A stretch of 64,000 nucleotides of DNA. It comes from Clavulina sp. PMI_390 (Eukaryota > Basidiomycota > Agaricomycetes > Cantharellales > Hydnaceae). How positions within the stretch are numbered: position 1 is the first letter of the stretch; each line of letters starts with the position of its first letter. The translations under genes were made by a program, and so were the position numbers. Of the stretch, positions 1 to 13,562 are shown one piece after another. The notes under the pieces were generated by a model. The model had not been told where the DNA came from. It made no database searches and worked only from the letters and a program-made list of their open reading frames with translations. The stretch is taken from assembly GCA_015039315.1 (NCBI GenBank), contig WIDE01000002.1:569391-633390 (forward strand), written 5' to 3'.

Positions 1-287
1 AACGACACCATTGGCTGACCTCATAGCAATGCCACATAGGCTCAGAGCGTCGAGACATATTTCAGGATTATCCAAGCGTGCTTCAGATAGTAGTGATGAG
101 AGGGAAGTACGCGCAGTTGGTAGTCAGGTTCAGGGAAATGGATTGGTCTCAGGGAGTTTCGCGTGTTTGGATCGGAGAGGCGCTTGGGGAATTGAATGGG
201 CGCTTCAATTCAGTCAGGCTTCTCAAATATTCCATGGAGCACGACATCATATGCAAGTCATCGCCGCAACGTAGCAAATATAGATAA
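1..287 (+). CDS. 3' end of an unrecognised gene (partial, last exon)
   Basis: A plus-strand frame stays open from a plausible splice acceptor (CACATAG, around position 41) to a TAA at 285-287 and encodes about 80 residues. The tail is hydrophilic, with a basic C-terminus ending in KYR. The window cuts off everything upstream, so no domain can be named. The stop lies 58 nt from the stop of the convergent RRM gene, which is the spacing expected for two genes meeting tail to tail here. An overlapping frame (11-274) is about as long, so the frame choice rests only on the acceptor and the orientation. It could be non-coding 3'UTR. Confidence 0.35.
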
Positions 288-344
288 CAACCGAAGTAGT
301 ACAGGGAGGCGGCAACATACAAAACCAAGTAGAAAACAACTCCG

Positions 345-1630
345 CTACTTGCGAGCAAAGGTGATCTAGGGCACACAGGTGAATGTTAGCCAACGATCTG
401 ACAGGCACATGACCTTCAAACGAACCTTGATTTTCTGCTCGCCATCCAACTTGAAGTTGTGCAGGGCATCCTTTGCCGCCCCTGAGCTTGTTTCGTCCGC
501 GTACTCGACGAAAGCAATGTCTTTCTTGGTCGGGATCATACGAACTTCCACCAAGTTGGGGTGTCTATTATGGATCCATCAGTATGGTATGCAGCATGAT
601 ACACTAAAATGACACATACTGTGAGAAGAGGTTCTCGAGCGCATCTTTTGTTGCCGTCTCCGGAAGGTTCTGGATGAAGAGAATCTTGTTCGGCGGGAGA
701 TATTCGTCAGGCATCTGGACAGCTGGCCGCTTGGGTGCTGCTGCCAGTGCTGCACCTTCGGCTGGGAGGAGAAAAAATTGTCAGCAACTTTAGTCTAGTG
801 AACTGAGGCGGAAATACGGACTTTGGCTAGCATTATGCTTCGCTCGCGCCTTCTTCTTGTGTGGGTTGTCCCACCGCTGTTTCTCTGGTTGAAGATACTT
901 GCATGTGAGTTCGCTGAAACAAGTCCTCCAAGAACGATTGAGACGCACTTTTATGCTCTAACCGAGCCGATTTGTGCTCATCAAATGATTCGCCATCTAC
1001 CTTTTTCACGACAGCGTCTGACCGGGTCTTTGCAAACGACACTTGCTACAGGTAGAACACGATCAGCATAAGATACAAGATATGGACATGACGGAGGAAC
1101 AGGTGTGCCCACCATCGGTTTTGTGTATAGAGGGAACCCTTTTACTTCCCTATACGCCTTGAACGCCGTTTCCTTGTCTGCAAAGCTCACGAAGGCCTGC
1201 CCACGCATTCGGATGTTGCGATGCGCAACAACATCAAGCACAGGACCATAGTTCTTGAAAAGGTTCTTCAGCGTTTGCTTCATAACTATTACCATGAGAA
1301 GAAAATCAAGATCAGGAACGAATAGACCCAGAAAACAAGATGTTCCAAGTGGAACAGACCATCAATTTTGACGGCCTCATTGAGGTTCTGAAGGTAGAGC
1401 GTTTCACAGGCATCGGGAGGTATTTCTAAAGGCGCTGGGGCAGCTGGTATCGAGGGAACTGGCGTTGGTATTAACCCTGGAGGAGGAATAGCACCAGGGA
1501 TAGGCATTGGAGGCATCGCAGCTGATGGAGGAACATCGGCCATGACAACATCAGGAGGAGCGGATTCAGGGGCAGGGGTGGCCAGAGAGACCTCCTCCAT
1601 TGCTTGGGAAGCTGCAGCTATTTCAGCCAT
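345..1630 (-). CDS. U1A/U2B''-type spliceosomal RRM protein
   Basis: A spliceosomal snRNP protein of the SNRPA/SNRPB2 (yeast Mud1/Msl1) family, which binds a U1 or U2 snRNA stem-loop. The start at 1630 opens a Pro/Ala-rich N-terminus. RRM1 follows, with RNP2 in TLYLQNLNEAVKI, then across an intron KQTLKNLFKNYGPVLDVVAH and RNP1 in RGQAFVSFADKETA. A Lys/Glu-rich linker precedes RRM2, with RNP2 ILFIQNLPE and RNP1 in DIAFVEYADE. The last intron (366-425) joins ...GEQKIK to ITFARK and the stop, the C-terminus usual in this family. That intron begins with the rare donor GTTCGT. At least five exons are visible. U1A versus U2B'' cannot be separated by eye, because most fungi keep a single member. Confidence 0.88.
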
Positions 1631-1746
1631 TTTTGAACCTCAGAGTCAGTCAAGAGGATGTGTTGTGGTCGAGGACGTTGAAGCCAAACACATGAATAGC
1701 ACACCAAACTCTACGGTGACAACTCTCAGGTATCAAATGCGCATAT

Positions 1747-2976
1747 CTACCCACGTGTTGTGTAAACAGCTACGCAGTCGTCGTGGTCTTCTAGGGCAAC
1801 AACTAGTTCCCCAACTTGCTCATCGAGCTCTTCTTCCTCCACACCCCCAACCCGCTCAATAGGGTTAAGTGACCTCCACACTAAAGCCATCTCACCAATA
1901 GAGGCTACGCTAGAATGTTTTCCCAACGCCTCCGCAACAGAGGCCATATTATCGGGAGCGGTCAGGACCTAGAATAGAGATGGCGTTATTCGACAAACAG
2001 GACGGGACCCTTGCATGTTTCGAACTGACCTCAACCATGCCTTCGTCGTCAATATCAACATCTTCAGCCCCCACTTCTATCGCAGCGTCGAATGCAGCAT
2101 CATTATCAACGCCTTCTTTAGGTTGGAATTGTACTTTCCCATTCCTCGAGAATTGATACGCAACAGCAGCTGTTCTCGCCCTGCGGAAGCTACCGTCAGT
2201 GATCTGTCGCATGGATCGAGTATTGGAAAAGCCACATACCCATGGTCTTTCAAAATGCTGTTAATTGCTGCATTTGTTCGATTGACGTTGTCGGATGCAC
2301 ATTCTCTGTTAGAATAGAATGAGAAGAGGCCTCTCGCTACAAGGAACCGAACGCACATGATGTAACCTGTCTGTCCTGGCCCTATCGCCTCATAAACAAG
2401 GGTGGTTAACGAATCCTGACGCGATTTGTCCGAAGCCTGCAATCAAATTGAGCGGGCAGTACGATGGCCTGACAAATGTTTACTCACTCTGGCAAGTGCT
2501 TTCTCGATATTGTCCTTGGGAACCCCGTTTTCTCGCGCCTTCTTAAGAGTTACGGCGAGGAATATATTCGTTGAGGGGTCAGCAGAGCCACCACCTATGC
2601 ATTGAATGCGAAAGTTAAAACACAGAGTGGAGTGGAGTCCGAAGACGACGGTATCTGGAACCCACGTTTCGCAGCAACAACTATTTCCTGTATAGCTTAA
2701 TATCAGTTTGGCAATATTGGGCCGCTGTCTACACTTTTGCTCACCTGTGCCGTTCGCGAATAAAGCTTTCCTTTCTCTATATCCTTTACACCCTTGTCCC
2801 TTGAGATCTTACTCCACTACTAGCGAAATGGGATGAGTGGACAAAGGAGGCCGCGAAAACCAAAAGTATTCAAAGCCTACTCTGTTGTGGCCAGACGCGA
2901 AGGATGCACTAGTCGAAAAAGTACGGGCAGCTTGAGGACGACATGCCGAAAGAGTCCGAAAGATGGCAAGAGACAT
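1747..2976 (-). CDS. TACO1/YebC family mitochondrial translational activator
   Basis: A YebC/PmpR-family protein. Eukaryotic members (TACO1) act in mitochondria on translation of respiratory-chain mRNAs. The start at 2976 gives MSLAIFRTLSACRPQAARTF, an Arg/Ser/Ala-rich stretch without acids that looks like a mitochondrial presequence. It is followed by SGHNR, then across an intron WSKISRDKGVKDIEKGKLYS, the YebC N-terminal signature. Next come the block VPKDNIEKALAR, the YEAIGPGQTGYIM block, NVNRTNAAINSILKDHG, a VQF strand, an acidic segment (GAEDVDIDDEG) and the terminal domain ending in VYTTRG. There are about seven short introns. The gene is divergent from SEC8 with 271 bp between the start codons. 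Confidence 0.88.
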
Positions 2977-3247
2977 ATGCTGCCTTGTTGGAGACTATAT
3001 TTCTGGAGCTTAATTTGCAGGGAAGTAACGAAACGAGCGACGGATAGACCCAATGACAGAGGACGAGCAGAGCAGGCTGTTGAGTGGCGTTGTTTTCCCA
3101 CGCTAACTTGGTCACAGCATCGGCTGTTGTGACGTGACGAGAGGAACCTCCTCTGAACCGTCAGTGAGGCAGAGGAAGAAACTTCCGATCCCAGAATAAG
3201 TCCATTTATCTGGGAATAATATCTTTGGGGGCCTCAATCGGCCCACA
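2977..3247. promoter_or_regulatory. Divergent promoter region, TACO1 / SEC8
   Basis: 271 bp separate the two start codons, so both promoters must lie here or reach into the 5' ends of the genes. No clear TATA box or long repeat is visible. Confidence 0.4.
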
Positions 3248-6200
3248 ATGTCTCGCAATGCTCCGTTTCCGACGACTCCAAGGAGCAGGCCACGATCTCC
3301 GGCAACATTTGATGCCCCCGCCCCCTCCTCATATTCGAACAACATCCCCCCCACTCAACCATTATCGATATCGAGACCACGCCCTCGCTCTCCCTCCAGC
3401 ATGGTCTCACAGTCTCAAACGTCGTCTACTTATGGTGCCCCCGCAAGTGGAAACGGCCAACCACTGCGTCCAGCTCGCTCAGAGCGTCGGCCGAGGAACG
3501 CGCCTTCCATAAGTGGTTACGAAGTTCCACCTTCCTCGTACGCTCCCGCGCCCTCCTCGGTGTATGGAGATCAAAATGGAGGATATCCCGCTGGGAATGG
3601 GTATGATCGAGAGAGCCCAGCACCCAGTCGCTACGAGCAACTTCAGCAAAGAGATCGGTCGAACACCATGAGGACCGAAAGCAGTAGGAGGACGGATGAC
3701 GACCCATATGGTGGAATGGACTATGCCAGCAGCCAAGCCTCCCCTGGTGTTGAGTCTCCCAAAGCACTCAGCGCAGTCGTTGCTGCTTTCCAACAGAACA
3801 GCCGTCGGAAGAACACAGTGGGTTCAGATGGCCTAGCCAATGACAGAGAGATAGAGCGCCAACAGGAGAAGGAGAGAAGACAGAAGGCGCTGAAGCGTGA
3901 TCGGAAAGCAACTGGCCTTGTCACAGGCGGTATTGATGGTGCGTTCGCCAATAGGCTGTTTCATTTTTACATGACCAACATAAGTAATATTCCTATATAG
4001 CCGTACTTGGAGATGTCCAGAAGGACTGGGAAGAATTGGTTGATGAGGAGGTACGCGTTTCATAACTAGGACCGACGTCTAGCTACTTTTTGATCGTGCC
4101 CTGCCTCTATCCAGTTCAATGCTGTCCCACTGTCTCTTGCGCTTCTAGACAGCTCCTCTGCCGGCAGAGACATGGAGTCGTTTCACTATACGAAACGCAT
4201 GCTTGAGAAGACGCTAAAGGGCTCGGTGGACGGTAAGTACCGTGATGCAAAGGCTATCAATCGTCAGACTTCTCATATTTTCATTCAAGAGCACTACCAG
4301 GCGTTCGCGAATGCTGTTGGGCACCACGCGAACCTTCTTGCGGGTTTAACTAAAGCTCAAGGCGAACTCACCGAAGCTCGATCACAGCTCGTCGAGGCTC
4401 GTGATGCCCTTGGCAACAAGCACGCTGACCTCGTCCAACTATGGTCCAGAGGCCAAACATTGGACGAAATGATGCGACTCCTCGATGAAATGTGAGTATA
4501 TTGAATATGTGAAATAATCCAAGCTTCTAACGGCTGTGCTAGTGAGCGACTGAAAAATGTCCCCGATTTGCTCGAGTCGCTTATCTCAGAGAAGCGACTC
4601 CTGCAAGCAGCCATTCTGCTGGTCAAAAGTATGAAAACCATTTCCAAGCAAGATATGTTGGACATTGGTGCCGTTGCCGATCTACGAGCGTATTTGATAA
4701 CCCAAGAATCCGTGAGTAATCGCCAATAATATGGGAGAAGAATGATGACTCCAACAGTGTTCTAGAGTTTACGAGACATCTTGATTGAAGAACTTCACAG
4801 CCACCTTTACCTTAAATCGTTCTGGTGTGAACGCCGCTGGGCGCCATATACCCCAAACCAAACCTCACGTAAGTCTCGATATAATACCAATGGTAACGGG
4901 GGCTATCCTCTATAACTTGCGGTTTTTGCTTTGATAGTTCCTATACCCGAATTCGACAAAGTAGTTCATGCTGACGGGTCTAAATCCTCATCCCGAATGG
5001 AGCTCTTTCTGAACCACCTTACTCTACGTCCGACCAACGAGTCCCCCGCCGAATTGTACAGCAGTATTGTGGAAACATCAACGACCAAAGCTTCCTCTCT
5101 CGCTCCCTCCTCTTCTACTACGTCATACCTCACCATGGACCCCACAATTTCTGTTGCCGAGGTGGACTCGACAAATCCGGAAAGCGATTCGTTCACTTAC
5201 ATTGAGACACTCCTCGAAGCGCTTTCTGTTCTTGGCAAGCTGGTCGGTGCGCTTGATGCCGTCATACAACGTATGCCCCACGAAATCTTTGCACTTATTG
5301 AAAGCACCATTGAGGAAGTGAGCGATCGCTCTGAGTTTATTCGTTCCACACGGGGACCAGAGGCAGGTTTGGGAAAATCCCTGGCAGCATCATCTACTTC
5401 CTCATACATATTCGTTGAGCGGGCTTCCACCGAGGAGTTGGTTGCCTCCTTACGGCTCATGGCATTGGAGGCGTCAGCAAAGGAATCAGACCGCGAAACT
5501 TTACGGGACCTTTTCTGGTCGTTATTCTCCAAACTCGATGCTGTCGTCCAGGGATTCCGGGTTACATACGAGGTGTCCAATCGTATAGGAAAGGTGAAGA
5601 CTCCACTTTTTAAGCAGTCTCCTCGTCCTTCCATTGAATCTCGTTCAATTACAGCGACGAGACTTCAAAGATACGTCTGGAGCCAAGCCTAGCTCCCTTT
5701 TCCCTCTGACGGACATCTGGGCTACCATGTCTAGTGAGGTAAGATAACCGGTTGCTTCTCTTGCATACATATTAAGTGGATGCGCTAGGTCACTGTACTA
5801 TTACGGGATTATCTACGAGATGACGACCAACTAGCCATATCCGGCAGGAACCCAATTGCCTCCATCAATGAGGTATTACGCTCCGGCATTCGTATTCAGG
5901 ATAAGAGCAAGGTTTGATCATCACTCTACAGCCTTGGTAGATGCTCACTAGCCCATTATCAGTCTACCTACCGTTTCGCCGATACCGACTCCAAAGTTTC
6001 GGCCAAGCTTCTCAAGAAGCAAGACGAAGAACTTTCCAAGGTCCTCAAAGAGACAGTCCCAGGTCTTATCACCTCAACAGTTACGGATGGTTCCAACCAA
6101 GCTACCTCCGGTTCAGCAGCACTATTGGACGATCGTGCTGGCGCACAGCATCACCGAAGCCTAATCCATCCCGATGCTCTTCACGTCACTGTCCTTTTCC

Positions 6201-8043
6201 AACCCACATTTGCATGGCTTGATCGAGTGAACTCGAGGTTTCCCTCGACTCTTGCGGTGTCTACGGCAGATGCCCAAGCGCTCCTGGACGACTTTGTATT
6301 AGATGTATATCTACCTCAGTTGGAAGAGAAGGTTCAATCTCTTTTCCAGGATACAGTATCTGCCCACGATGCTTTCCTTGAGGACCCAGGCTGGTCAACA
6401 CTGTCGGCAACCCCGCTCATCAAGGTAAAGTGATGAGTCACGCTGAATGATGGTCCTACCGCTAACAGCCAAACTAGGCTATAACGAGTCTCGTAGCACT
6501 TGTAAACTCTATCTGCGCCATGATGCGTGTGACCCCCTTTCATCACGAGAACTACTCGCGCCTCATTTTGGGAGTAATCATGCAATTCTACTCAAAATGC
6601 AGCGATCGGTTCCAAGCACTCACTACCAGAACGGCTACCGTCCCGGGCGTCATGGCGGAGGCTTCCAACTTCCTGACCCCAGCAGCCTGGGCACAAAGGC
6701 AAGACCTGGTGAAATGCCTAGTGTCATTGAATACTGCCAAGGTGAGTATTCTTGGGACTAGGTATAGTTTTGCATGAGCTCACGTTGTGCTCCGCAGCCG
6801 AGCGATCACGAAGCAAGAAAAGCTTTCTGCCAGGAGGAAACACATCTTGAACTGAGTACCTTGGGAATAAATCCTTTGGAAGCTTCGGACACATTGGGAT
6901 CAATCAGATCTTTGTCTTCCCTTGCGAATCTGTTTCAATCCCTTGTGAGTGTTCCATAGCATCTCTTGTTTTACCTTCTCTCCTTCCTCACCAGCAAAAC
7001 TAGGTATGGTTCACCGAACGGCTCGCTAGCTTGCGAACTGTATCAGATGATCCTGAATCCCCTACGGAGGAGAGCTCCGCTGCTCTTGCCTCTCCTTCAA
7101 TACAATCACCGCTAATGCCGAAATTTTCATCTCCAGCAATTCTAAGCGACGAACTGAAACTTCCCCTTTCCCGTTCTATGTTCTTGTAAGGCTAATTCTT
7201 CTTTCGTATACCGCGGGTAAAATGTTGACAACGGCATTCCTTTCAGGCGATTGGAGTCCTTACTACAAATCTACTCGCAGCTAGCGGACATAGTATTGTT
7301 CACTATTCGGGCAGACATACGCTGCAGGGCTATTTACGCTCTTCAGAGAGGGCTGCGGGAAGTATGTGTATATAAATTCATCCACTACCTTAAGTGTATA
7401 CTCACGATTGGCCTCAGAATCTCTTCACGCCTGATCAAGAAGCATTGGACCCAGACGTCTTCATCACCGAGCTTAATAATGACCTTGCAGCGTGTGATGA
7501 AGCGACAGCAGAGACTCTGGGCTATCGTGAACGCTGGTGAGTTAGGACCGTAGTACTATTCACCCTCCTCACTAATTGCCTTCTCCCATAGTTTCGTCTT
7601 TGCCGGTCTCCCCGCTCTTGTGGAGCACCTGCTGATGTCAGAGGCAAAGCAAATCAGCGCCGCTAATGCGCTTGGTATCAGCAAAATGATGAGGAATATC
7701 ACAGCGCTTCGCCAAGGCCTCAAAGCTATTGATGTTATTGACTCCTCAGAGGCTGACTTCAAAACAGCGAAGGACTATTACGGTCTCTTTGGTTTGGGTG
7801 CCACTGTAAGTCCCAGTCCTCCCCCGTTTTTTTCTTGGTATGATCACGCTGCTGATAATTTGTCCATTGCAGGGTCTGCTGGGCTTGGTCAAAACACAAC
7901 CGCAGTTCACGTTCGAGGAGTACAAGGTGATGCTCAGTTTGCAAAGCGGCGTTGCACCCTCCAAAGCAGACGATCTCCCCGCTGGCGATGGCGGAGACTT
8001 TGCCTTGAACCTATTAGAGTTACAGACTATCTGTGTTGACTGA
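3248..8043 (+). CDS. SEC8: Exocyst complex subunit Sec8 (EXOC4)
   Basis: A subunit of the octameric exocyst, which tethers secretory vesicles to the plasma membrane at hyphal tips. The N-terminal ~190 residues are Ser/Pro-rich and disordered. An Arg/Lys/Glu helix (around 3840-3930) follows, then the conserved Sec8 N-terminal domain with YTKRMLEKTLKGSVDGKYRD and a heptad-like coiled coil (GLTKAQGELTEARSQLVEAR, 4340-4400). The next exons encode LIEELHSHLYLKSFWCERRW and long helical CorEx-type segments. About 12 introns are present, most of them 50-70 nt. The last exon carries EEYKVMLSLQSGV and ends LLELQTICVD. The estimated product is about 1,150 residues, normal for fungal Sec8. It is tail-to-tail with the beta-galactosidase gene, 180 bp away. 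Confidence 0.85.
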
Positions 8044-8223
8044 TCCATCTGGCCGAGTGCTTTGTCTTCTTGCTTTAGCGCCCCACTGCTCTCTTATCTC
8101 TAGCTTTTCGATCCCGTATTCCCAATTGCCATTTTTCTTGCTACCGATTAGGACAGTCTTTGTATTGCATTGGATATCCAGAATGTACAGCGACAGCATG
8201 AAATCCTTCCTGCAACCTCGAAA

Positions 8224-11200
8224 CTAGCGCAGCTCTTGATAGGTAGGAGACACGACAGTGGTCGGGATGAAGCCTTTGCTTGACTGCACAATTGCGGTGG
8301 ATACTAGCTCCAGGGCGGAGATCTTGGCGCCTTGAGAATCTGCAAGAATATTGCGGTTAGTAAATTGCCAAACATTATCGTGAATTTCTAGCGCACCAAG
8401 ACTCCAGATCGTGATGAGAAGGTCGTTGCTTCCTCTGTGATTCAGGATGCCTTCAGGGAGCTAGGAGAGCATTCTATGAGTGATAGAGATAGACGACATC
8501 ACGGAAAATGGACGTACTGGGAAGAGAGTTTGAGGGCCTGCGTTGTCACTACCGAAGTGAATCAGCCTCCGGATTGGCGTATTTGAAGTGTCTCTATGCA
8601 GCACTTACTAATACCGCCCGAATTGCCATCCGTTGATATAGATCAAAGCTCGATAGTTGCTCGTCACGCTTTCGGCAGAATTAGTGGTGGGGGTGATCTT
8701 CAATGCGATCGGGGTGTCAGCGTCCGTCGGGAGATCCAAGGAGAATGAAGTTCGGTAGGCAGTAGCCCCAGCAGAACCAATTCCCGCAAATGGACTGCAA
8801 GTTGTGTTTTGTGCTGAAGATGTCCAATTCGCGGCGGGATAACCCGGAAGATGCGCACTATTATGGAATGGTTTAACTTCATTTAGGTGGACAATCCTAA
8901 ACTTGTCATACGCACCAACACGCTCCGCCCAAAGTCCACCCTCATTGAGAGGTCCACGGACTTTATCAGGGAAATTGGCGCCTAGGTAATTACCTGCTAC
9001 CTTCCAGGCCGTAAAATCAGCTCCAGTCAGTGAGTATCCAGCAATACCCCGAGGGTGCTTGTACGAGTCGTCGGCTACGTTTTCTTCGTCCAGGCCTGAT
9101 TACAAAAGTCCTCAGTGAGAAGGGTCGCAACCCTGTCCGAGAACCCATATCGTCTTACCTGTACTGTCCATGATGACGGCCACTACATTGTCCCCAACGT
9201 TGAGTTGGGAAGGAGTCAAAGTCCAGGTCCCACCCGAACCATCATCTTGCGCAGATTGGATAAAATTCCCATTGACATATAGGCTCCACGCGAAATAGTA
9301 CCCCCTAAGTTTGCAGGGCTCGTGTAAGAGTGATTTCAGGAGGGTAGTGTTGGTAGCAATTACATACCCTGAGAACGAGAGCGAGAGCGAGGTTGCGTTG
9401 TTTCCAGAGAAATGGCCTCGGAAAATTAGGTTGCCTTGATTCTAGTTAGTAGGGATGTGCCACGAACAGTGTGACGTCCAGCGAACCTTGATAATATCCG
9501 TACTCATTGGCATTCAATACGTACTGAGCGACTATCAGTCTTATTTCGTGAAGCTCAAGCTCTGAATAGGGTGCTTACTTTGCCGGCCACTGGCTTAGTA
9601 GGGTTCACGGTTGTTGTTTTATTGGCGACCGTCCACAAAGAGTCGTCGTAGTCACTAAAGGGAGAAGCATGAGCTCCGAGTAACGCAGGCAGGGAGAAAC
9701 CAAACGTACGCCGCTCTCTCAGGGAAAGTATCATGACAGAGCCATTCAGCACTTGATAAGGATGGTAACTGAAGCTGTGATCCATATTTGAAGGGAATAG
9801 TGGCGGTGATGGTTCCCAAGCCACTCCGTTTTGTGTGGAGCCTTGCTCCATTCCATGTAACGCTGGCAATACTTTTCGTTGCGAAGACATTTACTGTCGT
9901 CGTAGAATTAATGTCCCCAACAAGGTTCAGCGTATTGTTTCCCGTGATGGTAGCGTTACGGACAAGATAAGGTCCAGAGACCAAGACTGATGATGTTGCT
10001 GGCCCGATGTTGAAATAACCGCTGTTCGCAAGACGGGGTTGGCTAAACGTATATGCCGTGTCCTTGTCGACAACGATGATCTTGACTGTGGACAAGTTGA
10101 CCACCGTCATGCCAGAAGCTGTGCCGGTGATCACAGCGGTACCATTCACGATAGACGCTGCAATCGTTGTCGAGCCAGTTACATTCAATGACTTTGCGCC
10201 TGGGGCAGAGACTACTGCTTCGATAGATTGGCCCCTGATAGTATATAGGATGATGTGGTCCACTTGATCAATGGTCGTCCAAGTGAATACCTAGCAAATG
10301 CGTCCCAGGATTTAATAATCAAGCGAGGGTGTCATTTTCTGGATTCGTACCTCTGCTGTTGAATAGACAAGGGTCGACGAGCCAAAACCATAATTAGTCA
10401 CAATGATCTTGCTTTCGCGACCAGCGAGAGTGATAGTCCCGTTATATTGTGGAATGGTGATCACTCCCTGAGATACATTCGCTTGTAGGGAGAATTGCAC
10501 TGGGGAGGTGTTCCTTGGGAGAACCGTCACTTCTCAAACAAGATATGGTACACAAAGACTTACGAATTCGTCGTCTGGCGGACGATGTAGAAATTGGTGT
10601 TGGTGCTGGGGTCACGCAGATTAGTGGTGTAGATCTGGTTGCTGCTAGAGTAGGCAGTGCCCGAGCCGACCGTTCCATTGCCAATCCTGACCGCGGTGAG
10701 GAATGCGGGGCTTGATGCCAAGAAATGGCTTTGGAGCTTGATTTCGTTGTACTTCGTTGTGAGTGTTCTATCCTCCCTAATAGGCTGAGAGAGCAGAGTC
10801 AGGGAACATGATAACTACATGGATGTATCTTGATTCTTACCGCGCCATAGTCATAGGAGGAATAAACCTATTATATCAGCCATTGGATAATGAGTTGGTT
10901 TGCCAGCGTCGAGCGAAGTCTTAGCGCACCGAGGGACATGCCAGATTGCCCCAGTTTGTTCCGCCGTAAGCCTAGCCGATCTCTGTCAGCAGCTATCAAG
11001 TTCCATCAAGTGGGGGAGCATACCATATAGAGCGACATCATTGTTGTTCCAGCAGCGAAATTGTTCTTGTAATAAACCTGTAATTCAAGTCAGTAAACTA
11101 CCAAATATGACTCCTGGGCTACTCACATTTGCAAACTGCTCATTGACGAGCTGGTAACACTTGTCATACCCTGCGCCCCCGATCCAATCAAACGAGCCTC

Positions 11201-12698
11201 CTTGGAATTCCGGCAACCAAAGGGGCTCAGCAGGGGAGTACATCTGGGAAAAAAAAAGTCGATTCATATATCCCAAGCTGTTCAATCGAATGCATGCGTA
11301 CCTGGTGGTCGGTATCGTACCCTGAATCAACTTCACTCCAAACAGTTGGGTTACTACAGTCAAAGCCCTGGGGGTAGCCATCAAATCCGTACATATCCAC
11401 CTGACCCGGGCCAGGGAAAGCAAAATCCCCGTTGGGGCTCGCATCGTTATGCATGCTATCAGAATTCAGGCGCAGATTCGCACAAAAAATCAGCGGAGAT
11501 GGGGTTTAAATTGAGAAGTGCTCACATAGGGATTTTGGTGAGGCCATTGGCGCGGAAAACGTCCTCGACTTGTTGCATGTAAGCCGACTGGGCCGTGCTC
11601 ATGTGGAACTCGTTTTCTAACGGCAAAATCACACCAATAGGGCTCATTTGGCTATTCCATCATTCAAAGTGGCAGCCACTTACCGGCTTGGATCGCAATT
11701 ACTGGCCCATCTGGGTACTGTCGGATTGGAAGACATCAGAGTTACCTAATGTGACTAGATATTATATGCGTACCTGGTAAGGCGCAACAAACTTGGCAAC
11801 GGAACTGATCCATGGCGTCCACGCAGCTGTGTAATCCGAGACATTGGTCCGCGCCGTACCAGCAAGCGTAGTCAACCAGCCAGGAAAACCACCAGCGTCT
11901 AGAACCTATTGAGTGATTCTGCATAATTGATTCGAGGATTAGCGGCTTACTGGTTTCAGCATTTATATAGGGCTATTAGGTAAAACTAGTTAGCGAGATT
12001 TCCAAGAAGCACTCTAGATCTTCTCAAGAACTTCTTTCTTTCTTACTTACCCCAGGGCGTACAGTGACCAGAATCCCCACACTGGAATGGCAAATCAATG
12101 AGCAGCCATACGCACAGTCCCATGGAGAGAAGACAATATACCTCTTGGCAATATCCAGAAAATCAGTGACTGAACGCCAGTAGTTCCAATCATATTCACT
12201 TGATGTGACTAGCCAGACAACGTGACGTCAGAGGAAATTCGAGGGCCTCGGACTTTTGGCCGACTCGACTTACAAGCGGTAGCACCCCAGTGAAGGTAGA
12301 TGCTGACTCCAGAGAAGCCGCCAGCCTACGAGAATAGGAGCCAGCAATACCGGTTTCAGTCAGCTTCAACCGTCCCCGTGACAGTTGGGAAGGCACTACT
12401 ATGTCGGCAGTGAAGAGACCTCGTTACGCACCTTCATCTTCTCAAGCACATCTCTCCAGAGGACAGGACCAGTAGGCTGGCGCCATGGATGGAACTCTCC
12501 GCTGTACAAGAAAACGCGTTCGCCATTGAGCATCAGTGAATGTTGATCGAACGTGACGGCTGCAGTGGAATGATTCTGCTGGAAATCGGGCGATCCAACG
12601 GGGACATGGTATAGACCACTATTATCTGTCTGTGACTGAGCGCTCGCGCGCATAGCGAGCTGTCCTGCGGCGAGGGCGCCAAGAGCCCAAAACTTCAT
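8224..12698 (-). CDS. lacA: Secreted beta-galactosidase, glycoside hydrolase family 35
   Basis: A GH35 exo-beta-galactosidase that removes terminal beta-galactose from galactans or lactose outside the cell. The start at 12698 ([20 protein letters not shown]) is a typical signal peptide. The N-terminal block contains [20 protein letters not shown] and HPWRQP, typical of the GH35 barrel. The acid/base Glu sits in [12 protein letters not shown] (around 11605-11620), and the nucleophile Glu in [13 protein letters not shown] (around 11180-11220). Downstream come the domain 2 beta-sandwich ([12 protein letters not shown], around 10700), Ig-like segments and the two jelly rolls, ending VSPTYQELR with a stop at 8224-8226. 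There are about 20 short introns. An in-frame methionine 11 codons upstream would spoil the signal peptide. The length and domain order match fungal LacA enzymes of about 1,000 residues. Confidence 0.88.
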
Positions 12699-13562
12699 GA
12701 CGAAAGTCTTGCTAGTGGGATAACACCTCAAGTAAGGGGGTCAACGGAAACCCATGGCTAGCTTGTAGTAGAGATCTTATAGTTGATTGACGCGTGACGG
12801 TCAGTCAATGATGGCGACCGGAGAAGTGGTGTTCGATGACTGATGCATCCTGAGGTAATTGAATAGACTCGGAGTTCTCTTCCTATAAAATGGCGCCGTC
12901 TATATTTTCTGTGGAGTAGGTAGGGTTCACCGGAATCCACAAGGCGCACGAAAGGAAGCATGAAACGTGATGAGAAGAAGCCAACCATTTGTCGGCTAGC
13001 GAGACACTCAAAGAGCAAGAAAGAGAATCATAATTCGTATGAAGTAGCATGGAAGCTTGAATCGATATGGTTGGGTGTCTTCGAAGCCAAAACTCGAACC
13101 CTAATGCTGAATGGAAGACGACGAGAGCTGCAGGGCTTGCCTGACAACAAACGTAAATACGGCCCCCTCCAGGGTGGTTGCTCACGATTATAACAATTGT
13201 AACGCGTGGTCTTTCTATTCATGTGGGATGATATGATATAAATGAGAAAAAAGGAAGGCTGGTCGAGTATACAGATACATAGTAAAAGGTTGAGAAAATG
13301 CACGAGGTTGACGGAGATGAGCGGGAAGGGTGAAGCATGGAAGATGAGAAAAGCAACAGAGAACTTGAGTATAAACAGGAAGGTATTACACGTGATGATT
13401 GTCCCAGCCATGGAAATAGTGGAACCATCGTAAGCAGGACAATGGAAAATCCAGAGTATCAGCTGAGAGGTTTGGCAAAGTCTTCGGAATCACATGGGTG
13501 GTGACCTAGGAACGGGAAGCCAATAAGTGGGAAGCATTTTCGCCGACCAATGAAGTTCAACC
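12699..13562. other. Intergenic: lacA promoter side and 3' flank of the next gene
   Basis: 864 bp between the lacA start codon and the stop of the next minus-strand gene. The part next to lacA should hold its promoter and 5'UTR. The part near 13250-13560 is A-rich and probably contains the 3'UTR of the ankyrin-like gene. Short open frames on both strands lack codon bias, splice logic or recognisable motifs. Confidence 0.4.
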